From contig DCWA01000035.1 in NCBI GenBank assembly GCA_002327445.1, forward strand, positions 62,001-126,000: 64,000 bases of DNA, in the 5' to 3' direction. This stretch comes from Desulfobacteraceae bacterium UBA2174 (GTDB lineage Bacteria; Desulfobacterota; Desulfobacteria; Desulfobacterales; UBA2174). The notes under the pieces are model-generated. The model had not been told where the DNA came from and did no database searches. It saw nothing but the letters and a program-made list of their open reading frames with translations. The translations under genes were made by a program, and so were the position numbers. Positions 1 to 7,828 of this stretch are shown here, one piece after another (positions within the stretch are counted from its first letter, which is position 1; each line of letters starts with the position of its first letter).

Positions 1-99
1 AGCGGGGATCTTCCCGTCCTGATGGCCGCGGCACGCACTTTCACCAGCGCCATGGCCCGGGTCGGCGAATACTTGACGGCGATCGGTTATGCCAGATAG
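1..99 (+). CDS. 3' end of an unidentified coding sequence
   Basis: An open frame runs in from the window edge and ends at a TAG at 97-99, giving 32 residues that end in Ile-Gly-Tyr-Ala-Arg. The segment is alanine-rich and looks like an amphipathic helix, as at the C-terminus of many soluble enzymes. The family cannot be named from so little sequence. The following 150 bases are AT-richer than their surroundings, consistent with a gene boundary before ogt. Confidence 0.5.
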   Translation, partial: SGDLPVLMAAARTFTSAMARVGEYLTAIGYAR

Positions 100-254
100 G
101 CTTGGCGAAAAATTGGCGTTGCCCTTTTCCTTTCTTGAGATTATGATTTTGAAAATACTCTGAATTTTCATTAACCTGGCCAAACCGTTGGCACTTTCCC
201 GGGTTGGACCGTTTTGGACACGGCGGTTCACGGTTCGGTGAAACGAGGATCTTG

Positions 255-764
255 TTGAGCGAAGCCCCCTATTTCAAATACCTCACCACCCCCATCGGGC
301 TCATGGAGCTGTGCGCCGGAGAAAAGGCGCTGCGCGCCGTGGAATTCGTGGATCACCCCAGGCATCTGAGCCGGACCACGTCCCTGCTGGAGGAAGCCGC
401 GGCCCAGCTCAACGACTATTTTCAAGACCATCGCCGGGGTTTCGATCTCCCGCTCTCCCTCGAAGGGACCGCGTTCCAGATGAACGTGTGGCAGGAGCTG
501 CGGCAAATTCCTTACGGCTGCGCCGTATCGTACCAGGACATCGCCAGACGGATCGGTCGGCCCCGGGCCGTCCGGGCGGTCGGTGCCGCCAATTCCCGCA
601 ACCCCATCGCCATCATCGTCCCGTGTCACCGGGTCGTCGGCGCCAACGGGCACCTGACCGGATACGCCAGCGGCCTGTGGCGCAAGGCCTGGCTCTTGCA
701 GCACGAGGGCTGCAAGCAAGTCCGGATCGATCCGGCCAATTCCCGGTCAGCCCGTCCACAATGA
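255..764 (+). CDS. ogt: Methylated-DNA--protein-cysteine S-methyltransferase
   Basis: Suicide repair enzyme that moves the methyl group from O6-methylguanine (or O4-methylthymine) in DNA to its own cysteine. The active-site motif Pro-Cys-His-Arg-Val is at residues 123-127 with Cys124 as acceptor. It is preceded by the helix-turn-helix segment with the conserved Arg-Ala-Val-Gly-Ala-Ala-Asn stretch that flips the base. At 169 residues it has the usual Ogt/MGMT length and no Ada regulatory domain. No ATG gives a full-length protein. I chose the TTG at 255 because a GAGG Shine-Dalgarno lies 6 bases upstream; a TTG at 204 is also open. The stop overlaps the next start (ATGA), suggesting translational coupling. 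Confidence 0.9.
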   Translation: MSEAPYFKYLTTPIGLMELCAGEKALRAVEFVDHPRHLSRTTSLLEEAAAQLNDYFQDHRRGFDLPLSLEGTAFQMNVWQELRQIPYGCAVSYQDIARRIGRPRAVRAVGAANSRNPIAIIVPCHRVVGANGHLTGYASGLWRKAWLLQHEGCKQVRIDPANSRSARPQ

Positions 765-1195
765 GCAAAACCCTGCTGTATCGCCTCTTTCGTATCGGGC
801 GGGTGAACCGCCCGGAACGCGACCGTCTGGCCAGCGAAGGCATTGCATGCCTCTTGGAAGGGATTCCGCTCACCATCGCCTGGCGCGATTTTCGGCAGGC
901 GGGGCGCCGCGTCAACTCTCACCAGCAAAACACCACCGGAGCGGTGGCTTTTACCCGGGAACGCCTGCGGGTTTATGCCTGCTCCAAGCCGGTGCTGGAC
1001 GTCGGCCTGACCGACCCGACAGCCGACCGGGTGACGGTGACCTGCCCCAAGCCCAACACGCTGGCGATCCGCCTCCAGGCCCAGGATTTCCAACCCGACG
1101 CCAGCGGGCAGATCACCTACTGGCTGCTCACCACCGAGGCGGCCGGATTGGCGGACTTGTGGCAGCAGCGCGGAACGGCCGTCGCCGACAGATAA
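761..1195 (+). CDS. Conserved hypothetical protein, 144 aa
   Basis: Not a family I recognise. The ATG at 761 shares ATGA with the ogt stop, so it is very likely translated from the same mRNA. The 144-residue product has no signal peptide or membrane segment, a basic N-terminal third, and a C-terminal half of alternating hydrophobic and polar residues that looks beta-rich. It has two cysteines in the middle region and no obvious metal or nucleotide motif. It sits between a DNA repair methyltransferase and an rRNA methyltransferase, but that neighbourhood does not define its function. It ends at TAA, 34 bases before rlmI. Confidence 0.7.
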   Translation: MSKTLLYRLFRIGRVNRPERDRLASEGIACLLEGIPLTIAWRDFRQAGRRVNSHQQNTTGAVAFTRERLRVYACSKPVLDVGLTDPTADRVTVTCPKPNTLAIRLQAQDFQPDASGQITYWLLTTEAAGLADLWQQRGTAVADR

Positions 1196-1229
1196 AAAAA
1201 CAGTACCGCGATCTCAAGGAGTTGCCGTC

Positions 1230-2420
1230 ATGCATGCCGTGGTCATCAAGACGGGGCGGGAAGCCAGCCTGCTCAGGCGCCATCCGTGGGTGTTCTCCGG
1301 TGCCGTGGCGCGGCTGGTGGGCAGGCCGGGCCGGGGGGAAACGGTGCGGCTCCTCACCGCCGACGGGCGTGCCCTGGCCGTCGGCGCCTACTCGCCGGAG
1401 TCCCAGATCCGGGTACGGGTCTGGGACTCCGATCCGCAAACCGACATCGACGCCGCTTTCTTCCACCGCCGGGTGCAAGATGCCATTGCCTGGCGCAAGC
1501 GGCTGCCGCAACTGCGGGACACCGATGCCTGGCGCCTCGTCAACGGGGAAAACGACGGGTTGCCCGGTCTGGTGGTGGACCGGTACGCCGATTTTGCCGT
1601 CTGCCAATTCTTGTCCGCCGGAGCGGACGCCTGGCGCGACGAAATCGTGGCCGCCCTCCGCGCCCAGCTCCCTCTCAAGGGCATCTTCGAACGCTCGGAC
1701 ACCGAGGCCCGCCGCAAGGAGGGGCTGGCGCCGTCAGTGGGACCGCTCTGGGGCGCACCGCCGCCCGAACGCATCGACATCACCGAGGGGGCACTGCGGT
1801 TTCAGGTGAACGTGCATACCGGCCACAAGACCGGTTTTTACCTGGACCAGCGTGAAAACCGGCGCCTGATAGCCTTGTACAGTGCCGGTGCCCGGGTCCT
1901 CAACGCCTTTGCCTACACCGGCGCCTTCGGCTTCTGGGCCCTGGCGGGAGGCGCCCGTTCCGTCACCCACCTGGAAGCCTCTGCCGATGCCATGGCACTG
2001 GCCGAAACCCACACCCGGCTCAACGGATTCGATCCATGCCGGACGGATTTCACCACCGCCGATGTCTTTCAACAGATGCGCGCCTACCGGGACGAGGGGC
2101 GGCGCTTCGATCTCGTCATCCTCGATCCGCCCAAATTCGCCGCCACCGCCGGCCAGGTCCCCAAGGCGGCCCGGGGCTACAAGGACATCAACCTGCTCGC
2201 CTTCCGGCTGCTGCGCCCCGGCGGCACCCTCTTCACCTTCTCCTGCTCCGGCCACGTGGACCCTGCCCTCTTTCAGAAAATCGTCTTCGATGCCGCCCTG
2301 GACGCCGGCTGCAAGGCAAGAATTCTCCACGACCTCGGACAGGCGCCGGATCACCCGGTGGCGTTGAATTTTCCCGAGGGGCGCTACCTGAAAGGGCTGG
2401 TGGTGGGCATCGAGGGATAG
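1230..2420 (+). CDS. rlmI: 23S rRNA (cytosine-C5)-methyltransferase RlmI family
   Basis: S-adenosylmethionine-dependent methyltransferase of the COG1092 group, whose E. coli member makes m5C1962 in 23S rRNA. The 396 residues comprise an N-terminal PUA RNA-binding domain (about 1-80, with the His-Pro-Trp-Val-Phe motif), an EEHEE-like middle, and a Rossmann methyltransferase domain. Visible motifs are Asn-Ala-Phe-Ala-Tyr-Thr-Gly-Ala-Phe (SAM site), Asp-Pro-Pro-Lys-Phe-Ala (catalytic motif IV) and Ser-Cys-Ser-Gly-His (catalytic Cys). ATG with AAGGAG upstream. It ends in TAG, facing the histidine kinase gene on the other strand with only 7 bases between. The exact rRNA target is inferred from the family. 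Confidence 0.9.
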   Translation: MHAVVIKTGREASLLRRHPWVFSGAVARLVGRPGRGETVRLLTADGRALAVGAYSPESQIRVRVWDSDPQTDIDAAFFHRRVQDAIAWRKRLPQLRDTDAWRLVNGENDGLPGLVVDRYADFAVCQFLSAGADAWRDEIVAALRAQLPLKGIFERSDTEARRKEGLAPSVGPLWGAPPPERIDITEGALRFQVNVHTGHKTGFYLDQRENRRLIALYSAGARVLNAFAYTGAFGFWALAGGARSVTHLEASADAMALAETHTRLNGFDPCRTDFTTADVFQQMRAYRDEGRRFDLVILDPPKFAATAGQVPKAARGYKDINLLAFRLLRPGGTLFTFSCSGHVDPALFQKIVFDAALDAGCKARILHDLGQAPDHPVALNFPEGRYLKGLVVGIEG

Positions 2421-2427
2421 ACGGCGT

Positions 2428-4392
2428 TCAGGCGTCGAGTGCCTCGCGCACCTTGGCGGCCAGGTTCTGGACGGAAAACGGCTTCTGGATGAAATGCACA
2501 CCGGGGTCGAGCACCCCGTGGTGGGCGATGACGTCGGCGGTATAGCCGGACATGAACAGGCATTTGAGCCCTGGGCGCATCGAGTGGAGGTGCTGCGCCA
2601 GGTCCCGGCCGTTCATCTCGGGCATCACCACGTCGGTGACCAGCAGGTCGATGACGCCTTCATAGGATTCGGCCAGGGCGATGGCGTCCCGTGCGCCGCC
2701 GGCGGTCATGACCCGGTAGCCGAATTTTTTCAGCATCATCGCTCCCAGCTCCAGGATGGTGGGCTCGTCCTCCACCAGCAGGACCGTTTCTCCGCCCCCC
2801 GCAACCCGGGCCTGGACCTCTCGCGCCGCCGCCCGGGTCGTCTGTCCGCTCGTATCCCGTGGCAGGTAGATCTTGACGGTGGTCCCGAGCCCCGGATCGC
2901 TGTAGATGTTGATGAAGCCGCCGTTTTGTTTGACGATGCCGTAGACGGTGGCCAACCCCAGGCCGGTGCCCCGGTCGGCTCCCTTGGTGGTAAAAAAAGG
3001 CTCGAAGAGATGCGCCTGGACCTCCCGGTCCATGCCGCAGCCGTCGTCGCTGACGCTCAACTGGATGTAATCGCCGGGGGTGAAACCGGGATGCGCGGCG
3101 CAATATTCCGGGTCGAGAACGACGTTGGCCGTCTCGATGATCAAACGGCCGGATTCCGCCATCGCATCCCGGGCATTGACGCACAGGTTGGTGCAGATCT
3201 GGTCGATCTGGCTCGGATCCATGTACACGGGCCACAGCGCTTCGGCGGGCTTCCACACCAGCTCGATGTCTTCGCCGATGAGGCGCCGCAGCATGGTGAG
3301 CAAACTTTCCATCGTGCGGTTGAGATCCAGGACCGACGGCGCCACGGTCTGTTTGCGGGCGAAAGCGAGCAAGCGCCGGGTCAAGTCGGCCGAATGCCGG
3401 GCGGCCTTGTGGATCTCGGCGATGTGCCCGTGAAGCCAATGCCCCGGCTTCAGTCGGCTCAAGGCCAGTTCGGCGTGCCCCTGGATCACCCCGAGCATGT
3501 TGTTGAAGTCGTGGGCCACCCCGCCCGCCAGGCGCCCCACCGACTCCATTTTCTGGGCCTGAATGAGCTGGGCCTGGAGCCGGTCGCGCTCCTTTTCGGC
3601 GTTGAGACGATCGGTGACATCCCGCGAGATGCCGCGAAAACCCACCGCACGGCCATCAGGGGCGTAGATCAACGAGACGGAGACCTCAATGGTGCGACGC
3701 TGTCCATCCTTGCACCGGACGTCCCAGCGCAGGTCCCTCACCGCCTCCCCGGTCTTGAACAAGCGGGTGTAGGCATCGAAGATCATTTCCCGGTTGGCGT
3801 CGTCTGCGGCATAGTGGCGGTAGTTCATGCCGATCAGTTCCTCGGCCGCGTATCCGATTTGCCGGCAGGCCGCCGGGTTGACGAAGGTGAAACTGCCGTT
3901 CAGATCCACCTCGTAGTAGGCCTCCTGGATGCTTTCCAGAATGATGCGGTACCGGGTCTCGCTGTCGCGCAGGCGCGCTTCGGCCTCCTTCTGGGCGCTG
4001 ATGTCGGTGATCACGCCCATGGACCCCAGGTAGGCGCCCGTTGCGGGATCCTTGCGCGCGCTGGCGCCCACCTGGGTCCAGATGCACGCGCCGTCTTTCC
4101 GCTGCAGCACCAGTTCGTAGCGCTCGCTGACGCCCGTCGCCCGGCGCTTTTCGGCAGCGATGGCCAAGGCGCGATGCTCCGGCAGAACGAACTCCGACCA
4201 GTAGCGGCCCGCCATCTCCTCTGAGGAAAAGTCCAGCATGCGCGCCAATCCCGGGTTGACGAACGTAATCATCCCCCGGGAGTCGGTGAACACGATCCCT
4301 TCGGTGATGTTTTGCACCATCTCCTCGGCGCATCCCGCGGCAAGCGGAACCGTCTCGACGCGGTGTCGGCAACCGGTGGTCTCGTCTTCCAT
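2428..4392 (-). CDS. Hybrid PAS/PAS sensor histidine kinase with C-terminal receiver
   Basis: A soluble sensor kinase: two PAS domains (about residues 20-135 and 145-265), a HisKA dimerisation domain with the Gly-Gly-Val-Ala-His-Asp-Phe-Asn-Asn phospho-acceptor motif, a HATPase_c domain (N box Asn-Leu-Cys-Val-Asn-Ala-Arg-Asp-Ala, G boxes Asp-Asp-Gly-Cys-Gly-Met and Gly-Thr-Gly-Leu-Gly-Leu), and a REC domain with the Asp of Val-Thr-Asp-Val-Val-Met-Pro and a conserved Lys-Pro near the end. No transmembrane segment is visible, so it probably senses a cytoplasmic cue through PAS. The frame is open upstream to 4716, but that extension is Gly/Arg/Pro-rich shadow sequence; the ATG at 4392 precedes real homology. 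No separate response regulator is adjacent. Confidence 0.87.
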   Translation of the reverse strand: MEDETTGCRHRVETVPLAAGCAEEMVQNITEGIVFTDSRGMITFVNPGLARMLDFSSEEMAGRYWSEFVLPEHRALAIAAEKRRATGVSERYELVLQRKDGACIWTQVGASARKDPATGAYLGSMGVITDISAQKEAEARLRDSETRYRIILESIQEAYYEVDLNGSFTFVNPAACRQIGYAAEELIGMNYRHYAADDANREMIFDAYTRLFKTGEAVRDLRWDVRCKDGQRRTIEVSVSLIYAPDGRAVGFRGISRDVTDRLNAEKERDRLQAQLIQAQKMESVGRLAGGVAHDFNNMLGVIQGHAELALSRLKPGHWLHGHIAEIHKAARHSADLTRRLLAFARKQTVAPSVLDLNRTMESLLTMLRRLIGEDIELVWKPAEALWPVYMDPSQIDQICTNLCVNARDAMAESGRLIIETANVVLDPEYCAAHPGFTPGDYIQLSVSDDGCGMDREVQAHLFEPFFTTKGADRGTGLGLATVYGIVKQNGGFINIYSDPGLGTTVKIYLPRDTSGQTTRAAAREVQARVAGGGETVLLVEDEPTILELGAMMLKKFGYRVMTAGGARDAIALAESYEGVIDLLVTDVVMPEMNGRDLAQHLHSMRPGLKCLFMSGYTADVIAHHGVLDPGVHFIQKPFSVQNLAAKVREALDA

Positions 4393-4412
4393 CTGCGGCG
4401 TCCCGTGCGCTT

Positions 4413-4664
4413 TCAATCCTTGTGCGCCCATCCATCGGCCAGGGTCATGAATTCCGGGCGGACAGTCGTCGGGTCGGCCATCGCGGTGATCCAGGCTGCC
4501 TTGCCCGGGGCAAAGGCCGCCTCCAAGGCCGGCCGGATCTGGCCGGACGGCGCCACCAGCAAGCCGAATCCGCCCGGGCCTGCCGTCATCGGGTGGAAGA
4601 GGCACCGGCCGATCCAGTTCCCGCGGCGATGGTGCGGCCCACACGGCGTTGAAACGAATGCCAT
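4413..4664 (-). CDS. Possible small protein upstream of the histidine kinase
   Basis: An 83-codon frame ends 20 bases before the kinase start on the same strand. Its composition, with hydrophobic and acidic positions mixed and no run of Arg or Pro in the second half, looks more protein-like than the competing frame. It contains a Phe-Gly-Leu-Leu-Val-Ala-Pro-Ser-Gly stretch. ATGs exist at 4697 and 4664; neither has a strong ribosome-binding site. It could be a small sensor partner, a decayed gene, or non-coding. Function unknown. Confidence 0.35.
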   Translation of the reverse strand: MAFVSTPCGPHHRRGNWIGRCLFHPMTAGPGGFGLLVAPSGQIRPALEAAFAPGKAAWITAMADPTTVRPEFMTLADGWAHKD

Positions 4665-4749
4665 CCGTTGCCTCCTCGGAAGCGCCGCCAAGCGCATCGA
4701 TCCCCGTCCGCCGCAAGATGCGGCGGCCGGGGGATCGCCTTGCGCCGGG

Positions 4750-6213
4750 TTACCCGTGTTCGGGAGAGGTCTCCTTCAAGGGCAGCACCGATCCGCCCTC
4801 TGAGGGTGGCGGGGTGATGCGCCAAGGCTCATCGGATGTCATCCCGGCCATCTCGTTGAGAGCCGTGCGGATCTCGCGGGCATCCTCGGCGGCGACTGAA
4901 TGGATGCGATCGAGGTCCCGGCGGGCTTGGCCCAGCGAAAATCGCCCGGCGGTGCGCCGGAGGAACTCGGCGGCCAAGGGGCGCACCGCCTGCCACGTGT
5001 CGCGCCGGGTCTGACTGTCCAGGGGCACCAGTTGATCCAAGCCGGCCAGGATGTTCTGCTGGAAACGCTTGAACAGGAAACGGTGCAGCCATCCGCCCCA
5101 GGCCACCGCCGTCAGCAGGGCGGCGGTGGTGGCGACGGCCCCGGTCACCCACGGATCGCCGACGGCAGCACTGCCGCTGACGGCCAGGATCCCCACGGCC
5201 AAGGCGCCGATGGCCAGGCTGGCAACCAACCCCCGCACCAGGCTCCGGAACCGGAAGGCCCGCAGTTGCAGCCGGTAGGCCACCAGAGCGGTCAGCATCA
5301 CCTCCAGGCGATCGGCGTGGGTCTCGATGAAAGCCGCCAGGTGGTCGAGACGATAGCGCGGCGCCTCCTGGATGGCCCGCCGCAGTTCCTCGCGCTGGTT
5401 TTCCAGATACGGCAGGTAGGAGAGACGCCCGGCGGGGCTTTTCCCTCCCTCCTCGACCGCCCGGGCCGAGTAGGTGAGCCGGATGGGCGGAATGTCCTTG
5501 CGTCCGGTCATCTGGGAAAGATTCCAGCACAGGGTCCCGTAGACCCGCAGCAGGTCGTTGAGCGAGGCGCAGGCATCGATGCGGTTGAGCACGAAGAGGA
5601 TCCGGTCCTCGAAGGTCTTGGCGGGAAGGGTCTCGCGCAGGCTCTGGTAGACTTCGCGCACCGTGCCGGGGTTGTGCGGATCGAAGAGCATCAGCACCAG
5701 GTCGGCGATGTGGGCCAGGTCGCCGATGACCTGCTGGTAGTTGTAGCCCCGGTCCCGCTCGGCGACGCTGTCGAGCATGCCGGGGGTGTCGATCAGCGCC
5801 AAATTCTTGAGAAATGGGGAATTGACCTTCTTGAGGCGAAAATGGGCCGCGAAACGCTGGCCGTGGCGCTTGAGGCTTTCGAAGGGGTACTCGGGATCGT
5901 TGAGCAAAAACCGCCCGTCGCGCTCCTCGGTGACATGCACCGGTCCCGGCACCTCGTCGTAGGTGATCACGGTGAAACAGTCGTCGGTGGGCGCCTGCCC
6001 GGTGGCCTGAATGGGAACCCCGAGCAGTTCGTTGATCAGGGTGGACTTGCCCGAGGAATAGTTGCCCAAAAAAAGCACCTGGGGCCGCCATTTGATGTTC
6101 GTCTCCAGGGGCGAATCGCTGTAGCCGTAGCGCAGGGCTGCCGGCGAAAGCCGGTTCTGGACCAGCTCGACCATCTCCTGGCGCAACGCGGTGATCTCGT
6201 TGTCGCGGTACAT
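4750..6213 (-). CDS. Dynamin-like GTPase with C-terminal membrane hairpin
   Basis: Large GTPase of the bacterial dynamin/EHD-like type. G1 is Gly-Asn-Tyr-Ser-Ser-Gly-Lys-Ser-Thr (residues 50-58), a switch-I-like Ala-Pro-Thr-Asp-Asp segment follows at 74-78, G3 is Asp-Thr-Pro-Gly (142-145) and G4 is Asn-Arg-Ile-Asp (210-213). A helical region of about 270-320 follows. Two hydrophobic segments (about 327-348 and 355-375) form a probable membrane hairpin, and the rest is a cytoplasmic helical tail. This layout fits membrane remodelling or membrane-stress proteins. It is divergently transcribed from the ABC operon across 145 bases, and the kinase lies downstream on the same strand. Confidence 0.85.
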   Translation of the reverse strand: MYRDNEITALRQEMVELVQNRLSPAALRYGYSDSPLETNIKWRPQVLFLGNYSSGKSTLINELLGVPIQATGQAPTDDCFTVITYDEVPGPVHVTEERDGRFLLNDPEYPFESLKRHGQRFAAHFRLKKVNSPFLKNLALIDTPGMLDSVAERDRGYNYQQVIGDLAHIADLVLMLFDPHNPGTVREVYQSLRETLPAKTFEDRILFVLNRIDACASLNDLLRVYGTLCWNLSQMTGRKDIPPIRLTYSARAVEEGGKSPAGRLSYLPYLENQREELRRAIQEAPRYRLDHLAAFIETHADRLEVMLTALVAYRLQLRAFRFRSLVRGLVASLAIGALAVGILAVSGSAAVGDPWVTGAVATTAALLTAVAWGGWLHRFLFKRFQQNILAGLDQLVPLDSQTRRDTWQAVRPLAAEFLRRTAGRFSLGQARRDLDRIHSVAAEDAREIRTALNEMAGMTSDEPWRITPPPSEGGSVLPLKETSPEHG

Positions 6214-6313
6214 GCCTCGGTCTCCCCTGCATTTTTCTCGTGGCCACTTCCGCCGTCAAGCTACCAGAGCCCCCCGTTGCGGTCAACAGCAATGCCGCGT
6301 CGCGACGGGCTTC

Positions 6314-6342
6314 TTGACGCTGGCGGGGCGCTCAGGTACAAA
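6314..6342 (+). promoter_or_regulatory. Sigma70-type promoter of the ABC/PghP-GNAT operon
   Basis: TTGACG, a 17-base spacer, then TACAAA. It lies about 17 bases before the first ATG of the operon, in the divergent gap with the GTPase gene. The predicted leader is only about 10 bases long. Confidence 0.55.
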
Positions 6343-6358
6343 AAGAAGCCACAGGCAC

Positions 6359-7051
6359 ATGCAAATCTCCTGCGACGACATCACGCTGGCGTTCGCCGGC
6401 GCCGAAACGCCGGTCTTCGCCGACCTGAACTTCGTTCTGAAAGGGCCGGGATTCCATGCGCTGTTCGGTCCTTCCGGCGTCGGCAAGACCACCCTGGCCC
6501 ACCTCCTCATCGACCAGGTGCGCCCCGACACCGGCCGGGTCCGCATCGACGGATGCCCGCGACGCCTCTACTCCTACAACCTCGAGCGCCTGCCCGGATG
6601 GTCGAGCGTGGGGCGGCACCTGGAGCGGATCACCCCGCCCACCCGGCGGGCCCGCTGCGCGGAACTGGCGGTGGAATTCGGCATCGAAGCGGTACTGGGA
6701 CAGCGCTTCGCCCGTCTGTCCCTCGGACAAAAAAACCGCGTCAACCTGATCCGCTATCTCGTCCAGGACTTCGATCTGCTCATCATGGACGAAAGCCTCG
6801 CCAACGTGGACGAGCGCACCCGGGAGCAGATCATCGCGAAGATCAAGGTCCTTTTCCCGGACCGCTTTTTTTTGTACATTTCCCACAACGTCATCGAGGT
6901 GGCCCGCTTTTGCCGGCAGGTCCTGGTCCTGCGCGGCGCCCACCGCCGTCCCCGGGCGCTGACGGTGCCGGGCCTCGACGGTGAAACCAACGGCGATTCG
7001 GCATCCCCGGCAATGGCGCAAACCATGCTGACGATCATGAACGCCGTCTGA
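6359..7051 (+). CDS. ABC transporter ATP-binding protein (NitT/TauT-like, divergent motifs)
   Basis: ATPase subunit, 230 aa. Walker A is Gly-Pro-Ser-Gly-Val-Gly-Lys-Thr-Thr (37-45) and Walker B is Leu-Leu-Ile-Met-Asp-Glu (140-145), retaining the catalytic Glu; the switch His is at 176. Two motifs deviate. The ABC signature reads Leu-Ser-Leu-Gly-Gln (120-124) rather than LSGGQ, and the usual Q-loop glutamine position appears to be Asn74 in a context (Leu-Pro-Gly-Trp) that otherwise matches NitT/TauT ATPases. The protein ends with a short Ala/Gly-rich tail. It is first in a four-gene operon, 9 bases before the permease. Probably powers import; the substrate is not evident. Confidence 0.85.
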   Translation: MQISCDDITLAFAGAETPVFADLNFVLKGPGFHALFGPSGVGKTTLAHLLIDQVRPDTGRVRIDGCPRRLYSYNLERLPGWSSVGRHLERITPPTRRARCAELAVEFGIEAVLGQRFARLSLGQKNRVNLIRYLVQDFDLLIMDESLANVDERTREQIIAKIKVLFPDRFFLYISHNVIEVARFCRQVLVLRGAHRRPRALTVPGLDGETNGDSASPAMAQTMLTIMNAV

Positions 7052-7060
7052 AGCCAAAAA

Positions 7061-7828
7061 ATGCTCACGCGCCGCATCTACCAGTTTCTCATCGTCTACG
7101 CTGCCGGCTTGGCGCTGCTCCTCGGGCTCAAGTACCTCGCCGGGCTTTCCGATTACGTCATCCCCGGCCCGTCCCTGGTCTGGCAAACCTTCCACGATGT
7201 CTGGGGCCGGTATGCCGCCGACACCCTCGACACTCTCACGGTGGCCGTTCTCGGCCAGGTGGCCTCCATCTGCCTGGCGACGGCCATCGGCATCGTCGGG
7301 CGCCAGACCACCTGGTTCGGCAACTTCGTCAAGGTGGCGGCCTACAATGTCCAGGCCTACCCCATCGTGGCGCTGGCGCCGATCATCTTCATCCTCTTGG
7401 GGGACGGTTTCATCACCCGCCTGGCGATCGCCGCCATGATCTGCTACTTCCCCCTGCTGCTGGTGGTCCTGGGCGTGATGAGCGAGCCGGTAGAGGAAAT
7501 CGAGCACTTCTACCGCATGACGGGACGGATGCGGTGGCAGTTGGAAGTCAAGATCCGGGCCTTCGAGAACCTGCACAAGCTCACCACGGTGGTGGCCGGC
7601 AGCGCCACCCTCGCCATGGCCGGCACGATCGTGGCCGAATTCATCGCCGCCAACGCCGGAATCGGTTACAGTATCCGCATCGCCTTGTACCAGAGCGACC
7701 TGGGCAAGATCCTGATCGCGCTGTTTCTCATCGGCATCTCCCTCTCCGTCTACCAGGCCCTCCTCGAGTGGGCCGGGACCTTGGTGCACCGCCGCTGGGA
7801 AATGGTGGAAGGGGGCGCCGTCCCATGA
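7061..7828 (+). CDS. ABC transporter permease (NitT/TauT family)
   Basis: Inner-membrane permease of 255 aa with about six hydrophobic segments, starting with an N-terminal helix (about 8-28). It carries the Val-Ile-Pro-Gly-Pro-Ser signature that follows the first helix in SsuC/TauC/ThiX permeases. The cytoplasmic EAA loop lies around 150-170 (Met-Thr-Gly-Arg-Met-Arg-Trp) and contacts the ATPase. The binding-protein-dependent transport domain fills about 60-240. Its stop overlaps the start of the substrate-binding protein (ATGA). The family imports sulfonates, nitrate, riboflavin or thiamine precursors; this sequence does not allow a choice. Confidence 0.88.
   Translation: MLTRRIYQFLIVYAAGLALLLGLKYLAGLSDYVIPGPSLVWQTFHDVWGRYAADTLDTLTVAVLGQVASICLATAIGIVGRQTTWFGNFVKVAAYNVQAYPIVALAPIIFILLGDGFITRLAIAAMICYFPLLLVVLGVMSEPVEEIEHFYRMTGRMRWQLEVKIRAFENLHKLTTVVAGSATLAMAGTIVAEFIAANAGIGYSIRIALYQSDLGKILIALFLIGISLSVYQALLEWAGTLVHRRWEMVEGGAVP

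Noticed and set aside
4393..4716. N-terminal extension of the histidine kinase to 4716
   Set aside because: The extension is Gly/Arg/Pro-rich and conflicts with a more protein-like frame; the PAS domain begins after Met at 4392.
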